Shown here in pieces: positions 19,801 through 22,620 of a stretch of 25,000 bases of DNA (its first letter is position 1; every line of letters begins with the position of its first letter). Location of the stretch: NCBI GenBank assembly GCA_963575745.1, contig CAUYUJ010011581.1, positions 1 through 25,000 on the forward strand. Direction: 5' to 3'. The notes under the pieces are model-generated. The model made no database searches. It had not been told where the DNA came from and worked only from the letters and a program-made list of their open reading frames with translations. The stretch comes from Prorocentrum cordatum (Eukaryota; Sar; Dinophyceae; Prorocentrales; Prorocentraceae). The translations under genes were made by a program, and so were the position numbers.

Positions 19801-22235
19801 CAATAATCCCGCTCTCCGCGCGTGCTCAACCAGACGTTATCTGACAAGCCTTGTGGACAAAGCGGCGCTTCCCGTTCTTGTCTGGTCAGGTTGTAGATGC
19901 TTCCCGTGGTCCCAGCAGCCCATCCAGAAACCATGCCCAGACGAGTTGCCTTGATCAGGGATGTGGAGTAGAACGCATTGGAATACAGGGTTGGGTAAGA
20001 CGTCGTACCACAAGAGTGGGAGGTTGAAGGAGGAATCGGAGGAGGAGCAAGAGTAGGAGGAGGAGGAGGAGGAGGAGGAGGAGGGAGAGGGGGAGGGGAA
20101 TGAAGGACGAGGAAGGAGGAGGAACAGACGGATGAGGAGAAGAAGGACGAGGAGGAGGAGGAGGAGGAGGAGGAGGAGGAGGAGGAGAGCGAGCAGAAAG
20201 GCCAGAGGCCTCTTGGATGCCTGTTCGGATTTCTTACGAGAATTGTTTGGAGTCCTCTTGGGACATCTTGGGGGTCTCTTGGCAGTCCCAGAGGTCCCCT
20301 CGGGCGTCTTGGGTGTATCTGGGGACGCTCTTGGAGCCTCTTGGGGGTCAGTTGGGAGCCTCTTGGGGGCATATTAGGGGCATCGTAGGCACCTCTTGGG
20401 GTCCCCCCAGGAGGCCAAAATGTAGCCAAAACCTTAAATACAAATTATGTTGGCTTCCTCGCCGAGGCCGTTCTAGGCGCTCTGACACCTAGCGACCCCC
20501 GCCCCCCATCCAGGTCCGGGGGCAGGGTGGAGGGAGTGGGGGGAAAGGGGGAGGAGGAGGAGAAGGAGGAGGAGGAGGTTGGAAGAGGAAACGCTCTATA
20601 GGCCACTCTCGCCCGAAAGGCCCGGTGGGACTCCGGCGACCCGGTGCGGCCCGGTGACTGCTTGACGCGGCCCGATCCGACGAAATCTCGGTTCCGTGCC
20701 GATGCAGCCCGTGCCGACGCACAGTTCGGTTCGATGCGATTTACCTCAGGAGGGAAGACAAAAAAAAACGAATCGTCGATTCCCCAAAAGGTATGGGAAC
20801 ACATGGGAAGTGGGGGAAGGCGAAAGCCCATAGAAAAGCTGAAAAAGATGGGGAGTCTTGGTGTGTGTGTGTCTGTGTGTGTGTCTGTGTGTGTGGTGTG
20901 TGTGTGTGTGGTGTGTTGGGTGTGTTGTGTGTTGTGTGTTGTGTTGGGTGTGCTGTGTGTGTTGTGTGTTGTGTGTGTGTTGGGTGTGCTGTGTGTGTTG
21001 TGTCTGTGTCTCTCTGTCTCTCTGTCTCTCTGTCTCTCTGTCTCTCTGTCTCAGAGTCTCAGAGTCTCTCTGTCTCTCTGTCTCTCTGTCTCTCTGTCTC
21101 GCTGTCTCTCTGTCTCTCTGTCTCTCTGTCTCTCTGTCTCTCTGTCTCTCTGTCTCTCTGTCTCTCTGTCTGTCTGTCTCTCTGTCTCTCTGTCTCTGTG
21201 TCTCTGTGTCTCTGTGTCGCTGTGTCGCTGTGTCGCTGTGTCGCTGTGCCGCTGTGTCGCTGTGTCGCTGTGTCGCTGTGTCACTGTGTCGCTGTGCCGC
21301 TGTGCCGCTGTTTCGCTGTGTCGCTGTGTCGCTGTGTCGTTGTGTCTCTGTGTCTCTGTGTCTCTGTGTCTCTGTGTCTCTGTGTCTCTGTGTCCCTGTG
21401 TCTCTGTGTCTGTCTGCCTGTGTGTCTGCGTGTCCCTGTGCTTCTGTGTCTGTTTGTTTGTGTCTGTGTGCCTGTGTGCCTGTGTGCCTGTGTGCTTGTG
21501 TTCCTGTGTGCCTGTGTGCCTGTGTGCCTGTGTGCCTGTGTGCCTGTGTGTCTGTATGCTTGTGTGCCTGTGTGCCTGTGTGCCTGTGTGTCTGTGTGCC
21601 TGTGTGCCTGTGTGTGTGTGTGTGTCTGTGTGTCTGTGTGTCTGTGTGACTGGGTGCGTGCGTGCGTGCGTGCGGTGTGTGTGTGTGAGTGTGTGTGTGT
21701 CTTTGTTAATGTGTCTTTGTTTGTGTGTCACTGGGCCCGTTGATTACCGGCATTCGATGCTGAGCAATCCTGCATTGAGGCCGTGTGGCGCCTCAGCGGC
21801 ATGAAGCAGGCAGGTCTGGTCAACATCGTGTTCCTCCTGCTGCTGCCGGTGGTCCTCTTCTTCTCCGGATCCCTGATCGAGAATTTCGGTTTCAGTTCAT
21901 TGCTGTTGTCCATGATCATCTTCACGCACATTATGCACACCGTCAAGGTCTTCTGGTGGTTCGTGGCGCGCCTGGTGCTGCCGAAAGGCTCCCCGCTCGG
22001 CTACGACCGCGTCGTGCACCTCCTCTACGATTTCGGCCTCGGCTACCAGCTCCAGGTCTACGCCGCCATCGTCGTGCTGGCCATGCAGGCACTCTGCGAG
22101 CTGCTGCTGTGGTTGCTCGACCTGCCGTACCTGCGCCTGCGCACCTGGGCGCTGCTGAACCGCCGCGTCTCCGAGGGCTGCGTCGCCAGGATGTACGGCA
22201 GCGCCCCTGCAGAAGCTGCGCCCATTGCCATCTGA
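571..22235 (+). CDS. 1,3-beta-glucan synthase (GT48, FKS/callose synthase-like), 5'-truncated by the window, 15 exons
   Basis: The product polymerises UDP-glucose into 1,3-beta-glucan at a membrane (family knowledge). Exons, listed in the summary, join into about 1555 codons with consistent phase and one stop, TGA at 22233-22235. Family blocks appear in the right order: a multi-pass N-terminal membrane block, a catalytic domain with PVYSED, FPDEWKIF, REWASHRAQ, RTVNGAVHYHKAL, SVLIKY, GHPDFMDCFW and INLSEDIFAGLN, then a C-terminal membrane block ending LRLRTWALLNRR. Plant and fungal homologues are about 1800-1950 residues, so some hundreds of N-terminal residues (FKS1_dom1 region and start codon) should lie before position 1. 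Unusual points are an insertion of about 265 residues in the catalytic domain and introns that are largely mobile-element-derived. The family is very likely; individual splice sites are less certain. Confidence 0.93.
1315..1610 (+). other. Intron 1, GA-AG, carrying a nested introner
   Basis: The 5' side is AAG/GACTCC and the 3' side CCCTCCCAG/GACACG, both phase 0. Within it lies an element at 1359-1545 with perfect 8-bp target duplications. Removing the element and one duplication leaves an older intron of about 100 bases. The alternative is that the element itself is the intron, but the frame then shifts and reaches TGA at 1630. Confidence 0.55.
1359..1545 (+). mobile_element. Introner family 1, copy 1 (187 bp, 8-bp TSD)
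   Basis: The left end TTATGTCGGGCGTGTCCCCC and the right end, reverse-complemented TTAAGTCGGGCCTGTCCCCC, form terminal inverted repeats that extend for more than 25 bases with mismatches. ATCTTGGG flanks both sides (1351-1358 and 1546-1553), a perfect 8-bp target duplication. The interior is A/T-rich with ATAGTCCCCAGACTATGT, a motif shared with the other copies. There is no coding capacity, so it is a MITE-like non-autonomous DNA element. Confidence 0.9.
1611..1808 (+). CDS. Glucan synthase exon 2: last N-terminal membrane segment
   Basis: 66 codons beginning DTQCVACMTSVVSS and containing a long hydrophobic run (SWLLAAIGSFLIPYFIFNCC, then VAFMGSSLG). In plant callose synthases the corresponding place reads DTQ-W followed by a small Gly-rich hydrophobic stretch, so the position agrees. 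The tail SSLDFSVYSLSSEF leads toward the catalytic domain. The acceptor CCCTCCCAG is pyrimidine-rich; the donor at TTC/GATAGG (GA type, phase 0) is my choice among several. Confidence 0.75.
1809..2040 (+). other. Intron 2 (probable GA-AG)
   Basis: 232 bases. Continuing the exon 2 frame reaches a stop at 1887. TCGGAG occurs just before the left boundary (1800-1805) and again near the right end (about 2025), a possible degenerate target duplication. Two GGGGTCACCAC-type direct repeats lie near the left end. The acceptor could be GCGAAAG at 2040 or TCTGAG at 2046; both keep phase 0. Confidence 0.55.
2041..2961 (+). CDS. Glucan synthase exon 3: first half of catalytic domain plus start of insertion
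   Basis: 307 codons. It starts before HAIYGKDWKKVWAVM, matching the W..I/V segment that opens the family's catalytic domain. The core runs from RRISFAPY through IPVYSED (about 2401-2421), SQFPDEWKIF (about 2497-2526), REWASHRAQ (from 2611) and RTVNGAVHYHKALHLL, the most conserved GT48 stretch. HQTYGK (ending 2775) matches the C-Q-Y-G-K block. After it the homology stops: 62 further codons (LRSGMLTFKGAH, LTGGLVFKKAVDKFK) are not in the plant or fungal proteins as I know them. The end at CCGAAG/GTTCGA is phase 0 but chosen by fit. Confidence 0.88.
2962..3141 (+). other. Intron 3 (probable GT-AG)
   Basis: 180 bases between CCGAAG/GTTCGA and CCGAGAG/GCGCCG, phase 0. It is AT-richer than its flanks and carries repeated CGAATCT and CTACGCAC words in both orientations, suggesting a decayed inverted-repeat element. 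CTTGCAG at 3116-3122 is a competing acceptor, but its phase would not match this donor. Confidence 0.5.
3142..3285 (+). CDS. Glucan synthase exon 4: insertion domain, part 1
   Basis: 48 codons. They open with an Ala/Pro/Gly linker and lead to NCLVFSLTIVNVDHAKLVADK, which resembles the 'VxFxVxNVDYxxLxA' start of a small domain I remember from many predicted dinoflagellate proteins (recollection, not a database result). It ends at GACAAG/GCTCGG, a GC donor in phase 0. Confidence 0.7.
3286..3633 (+). mobile_element. Intron 4 = introner family 2, copy 1 (348 bp, GC-AG)
   Basis: The whole intron is one inverted-repeat element. The left end CTCGGCGGCGAGC pairs with the right end GCTCGCCGCCAAG; further in, GCGAGAAGGAGGAGGCCCTC faces AAGAAGGCCCGCCCCTTCTC. 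The middle (3430-3590) is AT-rich with repeated AAATATGGGA words. Its length, 116 x 3, keeps the frame. The left arm is nearly repeated at 23703-23745 downstream of the gene. Confidence 0.75.
3634..3708 (+). CDS. Glucan synthase exon 5: insertion domain, part 2 (25 codons)
   Basis: The reading AALKSLEAAVKEAVVDES then GAVGLE looks like the amphipathic helix that follows NVD in the recurrent dinoflagellate domain. The exon is a 75-base island between two introners, in the same frame on both sides. Its last six bases, CTCGAG, belong to the target duplication of the next element. Confidence 0.75.
3709..3867 (+). other. Intron 5: GA-AG intron made of introner copy 2
   Basis: 159 bases (53 codons), phase 0. 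CTCGAG/GACG occurs at both ends because the element duplicated its target. The donor is GA from the left copy and the acceptor AG from the right copy, and splicing restores GLE-DVTLTTS exactly. Confidence 0.85.
3711..3861 (+). mobile_element. Introner family 1, copy 2 (about 151 bp, 8-10 bp TSD)
   Basis: The left end holds AAGTCGGGCATGTCTCGCTA and the right end TAGGAGGCCATGCCCGACC, in inverted orientation. CTCGAGGACG is duplicated at 3703-3712 and 3862-3871. The interior carries ATAGTCTGGGAACGATTTTT and GACTATTTTTCATTTTTCGT, shared with copies 3 and 5. Confidence 0.92.
3868..3898 (+). CDS. Glucan synthase exon 6: micro-exon of the insertion domain
   Basis: 31 bases encoding DVTLTTSAVE plus the first base of a Gly codon (phase 1). 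It joins through a 2.7-kb intron to exon 7, giving VEGAPADFEPAISVE. The sequences around both junctions are alike (GGGCGCC[G/A]GC), which supports this pairing and suggests another target duplication. I saw no better partner with matching phase. Confidence 0.7.
4018..4238. repeat. Hairpin element with GATGCATCGC core
   Basis: Outer arms of about 34 bases (GGGTCGGAGTAGATGGGGTC at 4020 and its complement ending near 4236) match except for about two bases. Between them are many copies of GATGCATCGCCG-type words, themselves palindromic around ATGCAT. Confidence 0.8.
4243..4440 (+). repeat. Dispersed repeat D1, copy a
   Basis: Shares ordered blocks with 24768-24945 and a shorter stretch near 10186-10262: a GTCGTGAAAAAACACGGCGG block, CTGTTT..TTTTCGGCC, GGGCCCTTACCAGACCTCGG, a GTCAAAAAACGA block, and ACTCGGGACGAAAAACCGGT. 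No coding potential is visible. Confidence 0.7.
4600..4762 (+). mobile_element. Introner family 1, copy 3 (163 bp), nested in intron 6
   Basis: The right end TAGGAGGACACGCTCGACCT matches the family. The left end (TTTTGAGTCCTGCGGGTCC) is decayed but alignable. The flanks CTCTTCCA (4592-4599) and CTCTTCCT (4763-4770) agree at 7 of 8 positions. The interior GAATAGTCTGGGGACGATGT is shared with copies 2 and 5. Confidence 0.85.
4790..6450 (+). repeat. Degenerate satellite, GGGAGCGCGGATCCAGC motif
   Basis: Variants of GGGAGCGCGGATCC recur irregularly, for example near 4831, 4878, 4921, 5028, 5110, 5344, 6226 and 6316, alternating with AGGGATCGCGGCCCT forms. Spacing is mostly 40-90 bases and units are diverged, so this is an old array. 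The 5400-6200 stretch is the weakest part. Confidence 0.6.
5497..5535 (+). repeat. Short dispersed repeat D2, copy a
   Basis: GGCTTCCAAGGGTCTCGCGT and the following CCTCACCGCGCGTCC resemble 23016-23055 (GGCTTCCAAGGCCCTCGCAT, CCGTACCGCGCATCC). Origin unknown. Confidence 0.5.
6581..7077 (+). CDS. Glucan synthase exon 7: end of insertion domain and return to catalytic domain
   Basis: Completes a Gly codon, then encodes about 165 residues. AISVECTITPPPSTIVA, GQLGSSSTLKYTLIAAI and EAAGGLHQV complete the recurrent dinoflagellate-type domain. After an acidic/Gly linker and FVSGAFYTVGSVLEDQR, family homology resumes at about 6940 with KRDQDLHYMLSKHKGYPFFV, the equivalent of the 'A-DI-L----P-L-VAYID' block of plant enzymes. 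It ends SSK at GCAGCAAG/GATCGG. Confidence 0.82.
7078..7246 (+). other. Intron 7, GA-AG with internal hairpin
   Basis: 169 bases. GCAAGGA occurs at both ends (7073-7079 and 7242-7248), so the junction AAG/GA lies in a likely 7-bp target duplication. CGCCGACTGATCGCAGAGAG at 7137 is inverted near 7209-7228, with CCCGATAGC / GCTATCGGG completing the stem. The 3' half (TGTCGCCGATCTGTTGGCGA) resembles the start of the 162-bp repeat at 16968. Confidence 0.8.
7247..7513 (+). CDS. Glucan synthase exon 8: catalytic domain
   Basis: 89 codons. MFKYASVLIKYRYF matches the K-YYSVL-K block. PVEVVHVLPRARGLLIGSEG, then GNQLGALRFAEGHFLQMMDAN, match the 'IRLPG--LGEGKPENQNHA-IF-RGE-LQ-ID-NQ' region. Several residues near-invariant in plants are changed (GSEGNLTQGKSGNQ in place of GEGKPENQNHA), so this lineage is divergent. 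Both ends are phase 0. Confidence 0.9.
7514..7891 (+). other. Intron 8 (378 bp, GC-AG), introner family 4, with a 152-bp palindrome
   Basis: Donor TTCAAG/GCTCGAGG, acceptor TGCTCCTCCACAG. The left end CACACACGCTCAGGAG and a GC hairpin (GGCGCGCTCCGCGCGCC) are shared with introns 9 and 12. The right end has GACATCCGGGCGGACCTCCG and GAAAGTTTCTG, nearly as in intron 9. The centre is a long palindrome, listed separately. Confidence 0.85.
7632..7784. repeat. Near-perfect long palindrome (about 72-bp arms, 8-base spacer)
   Basis: TAGGGGGCCACATGCGAACC at 7632 is answered by its complement ending at 7784. The arms meet around GGAGCTCT (7704-7711), itself containing a SacI-type palindrome. Only a few mismatches or one-base gaps are visible, mostly near the GACCCCACG stretch, so it is either young or maintained. 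Confidence 0.95.
7892..8412 (+). CDS. Glucan synthase exon 9: conserved C-terminal half of catalytic domain
   Basis: 521 bases, ending in phase 2. It encodes GFREHIFTRSHGLVGTIMAD (G-RE-IF----G-L...), LNVRMHYGHPDFMD, NRGSVSKASPHINLSEDIFA, then GLNVNARDERSLH and a KGREVQF block, followed by GSGFFWKISSGSVGLMRTRD. These are the best-conserved GT48 motifs and the firmest identification in the window. VALYFATVAW begins the first post-catalytic membrane helix and is completed by exon 10. Confidence 0.95.
8413..8622 (+). other. Intron 9 (210 bp, GT-AG), introner family 4
   Basis: The donor GCCTG/GTGCCC and acceptor CATTCCTCCAG rebuild a Trp codon (TG+G), giving ATVAWYVHN. The ends are inverted repeats: GGGCATGAACGCAAACTGTC then GGAGTTCCGCGCGGA on the left, TCCGCGCGGACCTCCGAAAG then TTTCTGTTCATGCCG on the right. 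A GC hairpin (GGCGCGCTCTTCGCGCC) lies in the middle. Confidence 0.88.
8623..8748 (+). CDS. Glucan synthase exon 10: membrane helix and loop
   Basis: Encodes YVHNILVDYGTELYVLLFVF, MTFASKSLNDLG, ALGSALAVEW; a transmembrane helix then a short loop, as after the catalytic domain in plant enzymes. I end it at GAGTG/GTTTATT (GT, phase 2), which rebuilds Trp with exon 11. The open frame continues to 8881, but those residues (TQTRIRKTRTYP) do not fit the family. Confidence 0.8.
8879..8998 (+). repeat. Purine-rich GGA/GAA tract
   Basis: Imperfect GAGGA/GAAGA/GATGA repeats ending in GGAA units. Similar GGAGGAG-rich tracts precede the TTCAAAACGAG motif at 10040-10080, 11697-11725 and 12165-12210. Confidence 0.85.
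9016..9047 (+). repeat. Dispersed boundary motif M, copy 1
   Basis: TTCAAAACGAGAACC followed by CAACGGAGGGTTCG. Further copies lie at 10097-10131, 11763-11797 and 12231-12263, each just after a purine-rich tract. Confidence 0.75.
9100..10050 (+). repeat. Satellite A, about 10.5 units of about 90 bp
   Basis: Unit landmarks are GGAGCTCCCTATGGGGCCAC, then GTGTGAGGGGTGTGCCGA, GGTGGAACCGCATGCGA and CTGCCACTGGGGCCTTCGGT. GAGCTCC/AGCCCCC landmarks fall near 9108, 9197, 9286, 9384, 9475, 9561, 9652, 9745, 9834, 9925 and 10013. Units differ by substitutions and short indels. Small ORFs across it are repeat translations. Confidence 0.95.
10097..10131 (+). repeat. Dispersed boundary motif M, copy 2
   Basis: TTCAGAACGAGGACCCAACA, then CACAGGATGGTTG; it sits between the end of satellite A and a D1 fragment. 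Confidence 0.7.
10186..10262 (+). repeat. Dispersed repeat D1, partial copy b
   Basis: TCACGACGGGAGGCTGTTTC, then CCATTTTCGGCC, GGGGCCTCACCGGGC and GCGTTCAAAAAATACGC match the order of blocks in the copies at 4243 and 24768. Confidence 0.6.
10536..11690 (+). repeat. Satellite B, about 12 units of about 97 bp
   Basis: Unit: TGGACCCCCCAGCAGCCCTC, GAAAGTGGCGACAGTTTCGC, AGTTCGCAGCCCCCAGGGAC, GGCGAGGTCTCATTCTGATG, TGCGCAGGACGTCACTATGC. Unit starts fall near 10544, 10641, 10750, 10850, 10952, 11054, 11129, 11214, 11314, 11413, 11510 and 11613; some units are internally shortened (75-85 bp). Confidence 0.95.
11763..11797 (+). repeat. Dispersed boundary motif M, copy 3
   Basis: TTTTCAAAGCGAGAACCCAA, then GACAGGAGGGTTGG; followed by GGAATGATTCTCTATGAAAA, which resembles the context of copy 4. 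Confidence 0.75.
11830..12150 (+). repeat. Satellite B, second block of about 3 units
   Basis: Same unit as 10536-11690, with starts near 11871, 11975 and 12078. The last units of both blocks end in the same terminal sequence (TTTCACA[C/T]TT..GAGC[G/A]GCGAC, then a purine tract), so the block seems duplicated together with its right flank. Confidence 0.95.
12231..12263 (+). repeat. Dispersed boundary motif M, copy 4
   Basis: TGAAACGAGGACCCCACACA, then GGAGGGTCCCGAATGATC; follows the purine tract that ends satellite B block 2. Confidence 0.75.
12600..12765. repeat. GC-rich inverted repeat
   Basis: ACAAGGGCGCCCTCGAGG near 12604 is opposed by AGGGAGGCGCCCTTGGGAC ending near 12761. CGCGCTTCGCGG / GAGAGCGCGAAG words add inner stems. 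The upstream stretch 12270-12600 shows no recognisable feature. Confidence 0.6.
12911..12950. repeat. (CTC)n microsatellite
   Basis: About 13 perfect CTC units within the repeat-rich intron. Confidence 0.95.
13117..13497 (+). repeat. Twin 119-bp direct repeat (13117-13235 and 13379-13497)
   Basis: The two copies, 262 bases apart, differ at about three positions by eye. Landmarks are TGCAAAAAATACCACAAAGA, GTTCATGTCAGAATCCTACC and AAAACATCAAAAACCCAATG. They are AT-rich, unlike the surroundings, and both leave the same frame open (HTRAFMSESYRTPC, HFNIKTSKTQC). I recognise no protein family. Confidence 0.9.
13777..13870. repeat. (TAC)n microsatellite
   Basis: About 31 perfect ACT/TAC units. They produce poly-Thr on + and poly-Val or poly-Ser on - in misleading ORFs of up to 409 codons. 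Confidence 0.97.
14020..14190. repeat. CCT/CCCT-rich tract
   Basis: Imperfect CCTCC and CCCTCC repeats. It is flanked by related words: GGGGCCCTCCGCGGGGCCGT occurs at about 13972 and again at 14201. Confidence 0.85.
14497..14670 (+). mobile_element. Introner family 3, copy inside intron 10
   Basis: Closely resembles intron 11. It shares GACGAGGA, then GTTCCAGAGCGTTCCG, CTCTCAGAGCGTTCC, TTTGAGAAGGCCGCGGCGC, TCAGAGATTC and TGTCCTCGTCTTGGCTTC. The short ends GACGAGGACAA and TTGTGTCCTCGTC are inverted. Confidence 0.8.
14707..14890 (+). repeat. Direct repeat GGGCGTCGGCGGGAYCCCAG
   Basis: The word occurs at about 14707 and 14867, with a partial form at about 14485 (GGGCGTCGGTCG). Long G runs follow at 14940-15007. 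Nothing coding is supported. Confidence 0.6.
15170..15250 (+). CDS. Glucan synthase exon 11: C-terminal membrane segment
   Basis: 81 bases, phase 2 at both ends. It encodes RGRRITPALSATLPAVIGFG then VEYGPMW, matching the 'MALP-----GLE-GF' helix of plant enzymes. It is a small exon between a 6.4-kb and a 182-base intron. Joining rebuilds Trp at both junctions (TG+G), a repeated pattern in this gene. Confidence 0.83.
15251..15432 (+). mobile_element. Intron 11 (182 bp, GT-AG) = introner family 3
   Basis: Donor ATGTG/GTTGTCGG, acceptor TTGGCTTCTTCTCAG/GTTGGTC. GTTG follows both junctions, a possible remnant of a target duplication. The interior nearly repeats 14497-14670. Splicing gives GPMWLVTQYLPTVPASMMYF, in full agreement with the family. 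Confidence 0.88.
15433..15679 (+). CDS. Glucan synthase exon 12: C-terminal membrane block
   Basis: Encodes LVTQYLPTVPASMMYFIFIN, WANTAEYVNTGRPHANKSYS, MKEAFVQFRASHYVPAVTLL and YLVIVYSISNI. It matches the 'LQLAPVFFTFSLGTKTHYYG...GGAEYRPTGRGF-V-H--F--NYR-YSRSH' block in order and spacing, followed by a transmembrane helix. The right boundary is set where AACATC (15674-15679) recurs before exon 13. Confidence 0.92.
15680..16085 (+). other. Intron 12 (about 406 bp), boundaries non-canonical
   Basis: AACATC occurs at 15674-15679 and 16080-16085. Joining across it gives SISNIGGALPMV in frame with the family's spacing. No AG exists between 15862 and 16091, so a GT/GC/GA-AG intron cannot give this join. 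The left part is a family 4 element (CACACACGCTCGGAGGTCCG, GC hairpin 15768-15806, GCGCAGACATCGGAAAG). The right part is a TG-rich tract. Confidence 0.6.
15848..16062. repeat. (TG)n / CTTGTG / CCTGTG tract
   Basis: TG dinucleotides grading into CGTGTG, then CTTGTG and CCTGTG hexamers. It forms the 3' half of intron 12. Confidence 0.95.
16086..16250 (+). CDS. Glucan synthase exon 13: membrane helix and APFLFNP-like motif
   Basis: 55 codons: GGALPMVMIVLTAVCWIVAP, VLFRPPTGGVWPQFAELGHF, then ILCAPPSSRHLLPGK. 'WIVAPVLFRPPTGGVW' matches the plant 'WLFAPFLFNPSGFEW'. It ends GGGAAG/GCTGCC, a GC donor in phase 0. The open frame runs 29 bases more to TGA. Confidence 0.9.
16520..16900 (+). mobile_element. 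Introner family 1, copy 4 (381 bp, expanded by AAT repeats)
   Basis: The left end TTAAATCGTGCATGTCCCTC and right end TAGGGGGACACGCCCGAGCC fit the family. The flanks TGATAGAG (16512-16519) and TGATGGGG (16901-16908) agree at 6 of 8 positions. The interior has expanded with AATAAT/AATGAT repeats (about 16620-16800), making it twice the usual length. The right-hand part retains CGATTATTGTTTGACC and TTTCGTCC, as in copy 1. Confidence 0.78.
16620..16800. repeat. AAT/GATAAT-rich microsatellite
   Basis: Interrupted AATAAT, AATGAT and ATAGTA units, strongly AT-rich, inside introner copy 4. Confidence 0.92.
16968..17755. repeat. 162-bp tandem repeat, about 4.8 units
   Basis: GCCGATCTGTCGGCGATGTG recurs at 16968, 17130, 17292, 17454 and 17616, exactly 162 bases apart. 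Units differ at only a handful of bases. Because 162 is 3 x 54, the minus strand stays open for 307 codons (16836-17759) with a 54-residue repeat (RSRPKAGWNLVAQGRKTHRP). I treat that ORF as a by-product. Confidence 0.97.
17905..18084 (+). CDS. Glucan synthase exon 14: loop and membrane helices
   Basis: 60 codons: ATTLYELALDLELKKAHRSP, then GTQLLGALALSLLYVFMCV and WEQMPAPLFAWAITFCVK. This matches the plant 'SWE-WW--EQ-HL------G---E--L-LRFF--QYG' loop-helix unit and the next helix. It starts at CTGAAG/GCGACG (phase 0) and ends at GTCAAG/GCAGGG (GC donor, phase 0). The open frame ends at TGA 30 bases later. Confidence 0.87.
18436..18590. repeat. Hairpin with five TCRTTTCTAATT words
   Basis: TCATTTCTAATTCTTCG (about 18439) and TCGTTTCTAATTCTTCG (about 18493) face AATTAGAAACGAG, AATTAGAAATGAG and GATTAGAAATGA (about 18547-18590). 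An inner GGCC stem surrounds 18515-18545. Confidence 0.75.
18597..18778. repeat. Inverted repeat bounded by GTACAGTGGAG / CTCCACTGTA
   Basis: Ends of about 11 bases, with further pairs of AGGTTTCTTG(G/T) words inside. It lies directly next to the preceding hairpin. Confidence 0.5.
19330..19480 (+). repeat. Minisatellite CCGTCTCTGAGGTCTCCT
   Basis: About seven imperfect units of 16-24 bases, merging into the CTC microsatellite. Confidence 0.8.
19488..19556. repeat. (CTC)n microsatellite
   Basis: About 23 nearly perfect CTC units. Confidence 0.95.
19575..19760. repeat. CACGCA/ACACAC-rich tract with a duplicated 46-bp stretch
   Basis: GCACGCACGC.GTACATCCCCC, then CCGTC.C.CCCATA.CACA, occurs twice (about 19576 and 19623), followed by GCACACAC-type repeats. 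Confidence 0.7.
20050..20190. repeat. GGA/GAG microsatellites
   Basis: Two blocks of GGA/GAG units (about 20052-20100 and 20125-20187) with an imperfect purine stretch between them. Confidence 0.92.
20215..20410 (+). repeat. Degenerate CCTCTTGGGGGC repeat
   Basis: TCTTGGGG-type words every 15-35 bases. The start of the window (about 60-430) has a similar texture, also next to a triplet microsatellite. Confidence 0.55.
20858..21730. repeat. Long 8-bp tandem array with variant blocks
   Basis: TGTGTGTG/GTGTTG (20858-21005) gives way to blocks of 8-mers: TGTCTCTC (about 21005-21190), TGTCTCTG, TGTGTCGC (about 21215-21340), TGTGTCTC (to about 21410) and CTGTGTGC (about 21465-21625). All + frames are open over it (263-386 codons of Cys/Val/Leu/Ser), as is the minus strand (Thr/Gln/Arg/His), so these are not genes. 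Confidence 0.97.
21765..22235 (+). CDS. Glucan synthase last exon: C-terminal membrane helices and stop
   Basis: 157 codons including TGA. AVWRLSGMKQAGLVNIVFLL then LLPVVLFFSGSLIENFG give helix 1; SLLLSMIIFTHIMHTVKVFW helix 2; a basic loop with LPKGSPLGYDRVVHLL; helix 3 around QVYAAIVVLAMQALCELLLW; then LPYLRLRTWALLNRRVSEGC and a short Ala-rich tail. Plant homologues end the same way ('FQTRLLFNQAFSRG'). The frame is open upstream of 21765, so the exact start is uncertain; 21780 is the main alternative. Confidence 0.9.
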   Translation, partial: QSCIEAVWRLSGMKQAGLVNIVFLLLLPVVLFFSGSLIENFGFSSLLLSMIIFTHIMHTVKVFWWFVARLVLPKGSPLGYDRVVHLLYDFGLGYQLQVYAAIVVLAMQALCELLLWLLDLPYLRLRTWALLNRRVSEGCVARMYGSAPAEAAPIAI

Positions 22236-22620
22236 TCGAGCAGTGCGGCGTGAGCCCAACCTCGCACGCACAGTACAGCTATCCCTCGCAAGGCCGAGGG
22301 GTAAGAATTCGGCCACAGGCCGCTCCTGCGCTGGCGCGGCGTGTCTCTGCCGCCGCGCAGCGCGCGAGCACCTCCGCGCCGTCGATAGAGAGCTCTGTGG
22401 GGATGCTTCGGAGGCTCGTTCTTGGAGGCGCGTACGATGATTCGCTGCGCCGTCCGTGCATTCGCCAGACGGCTGCCCAACAGCGGGTCAAGGTCCCCGC
22501 TGCTGGTCAGCCTGCCGAAAGTGAGAAGAATGCCCAACAGCGGGGTCGAGGTCCATCGGGCGTCCGCTATGGTGCCCGATTGGCGACGAACCTAAGGCTG
22601 TGAGGAGCAGGGGCGGATGC
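22236..22620 (+). other. Probable 3' UTR / downstream region
   Basis: There is no AATAAA-type signal, as expected for a dinoflagellate. CCCTCGCAAGGCCGAGGG (about 22283-22300) can form a short stem. GCCCAACAGCGGG-TCRAGGTCC is directly duplicated (about 22474-22496 and 22531-22553). The minus-strand ORFs here are complements of coding or GC-rich sequence. Confidence 0.5.

Larger units (their letters stand above)
18085..21764 (+). other. Intron 14 (about 3.7 kb, GC-AG)
   Basis: Donor GTCAAG/GCAGGG. The acceptor is GATGCTGAG (21764) or ATTGAG (21779), both phase 0. It contains hairpins at 18436-18590 and about 18597-18778, the CCGTCTCTGAGG array (19330-19480), CTC and GAG microsatellites, a degenerate CTTGGGG stretch (20215-20410) and the 8-bp array (20858-21730). 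No exon is supportable; 18779-19330 and 20440-20850 hold only short duplicated words. Confidence 0.72.

Noticed and set aside
20644-21804. 386-, 316- and 263-codon + ORFs and a 226-codon antisense ORF
   Set aside because: All are translations of an 8-bp tandem array; having every frame open is a sign of the repeat, not of coding.
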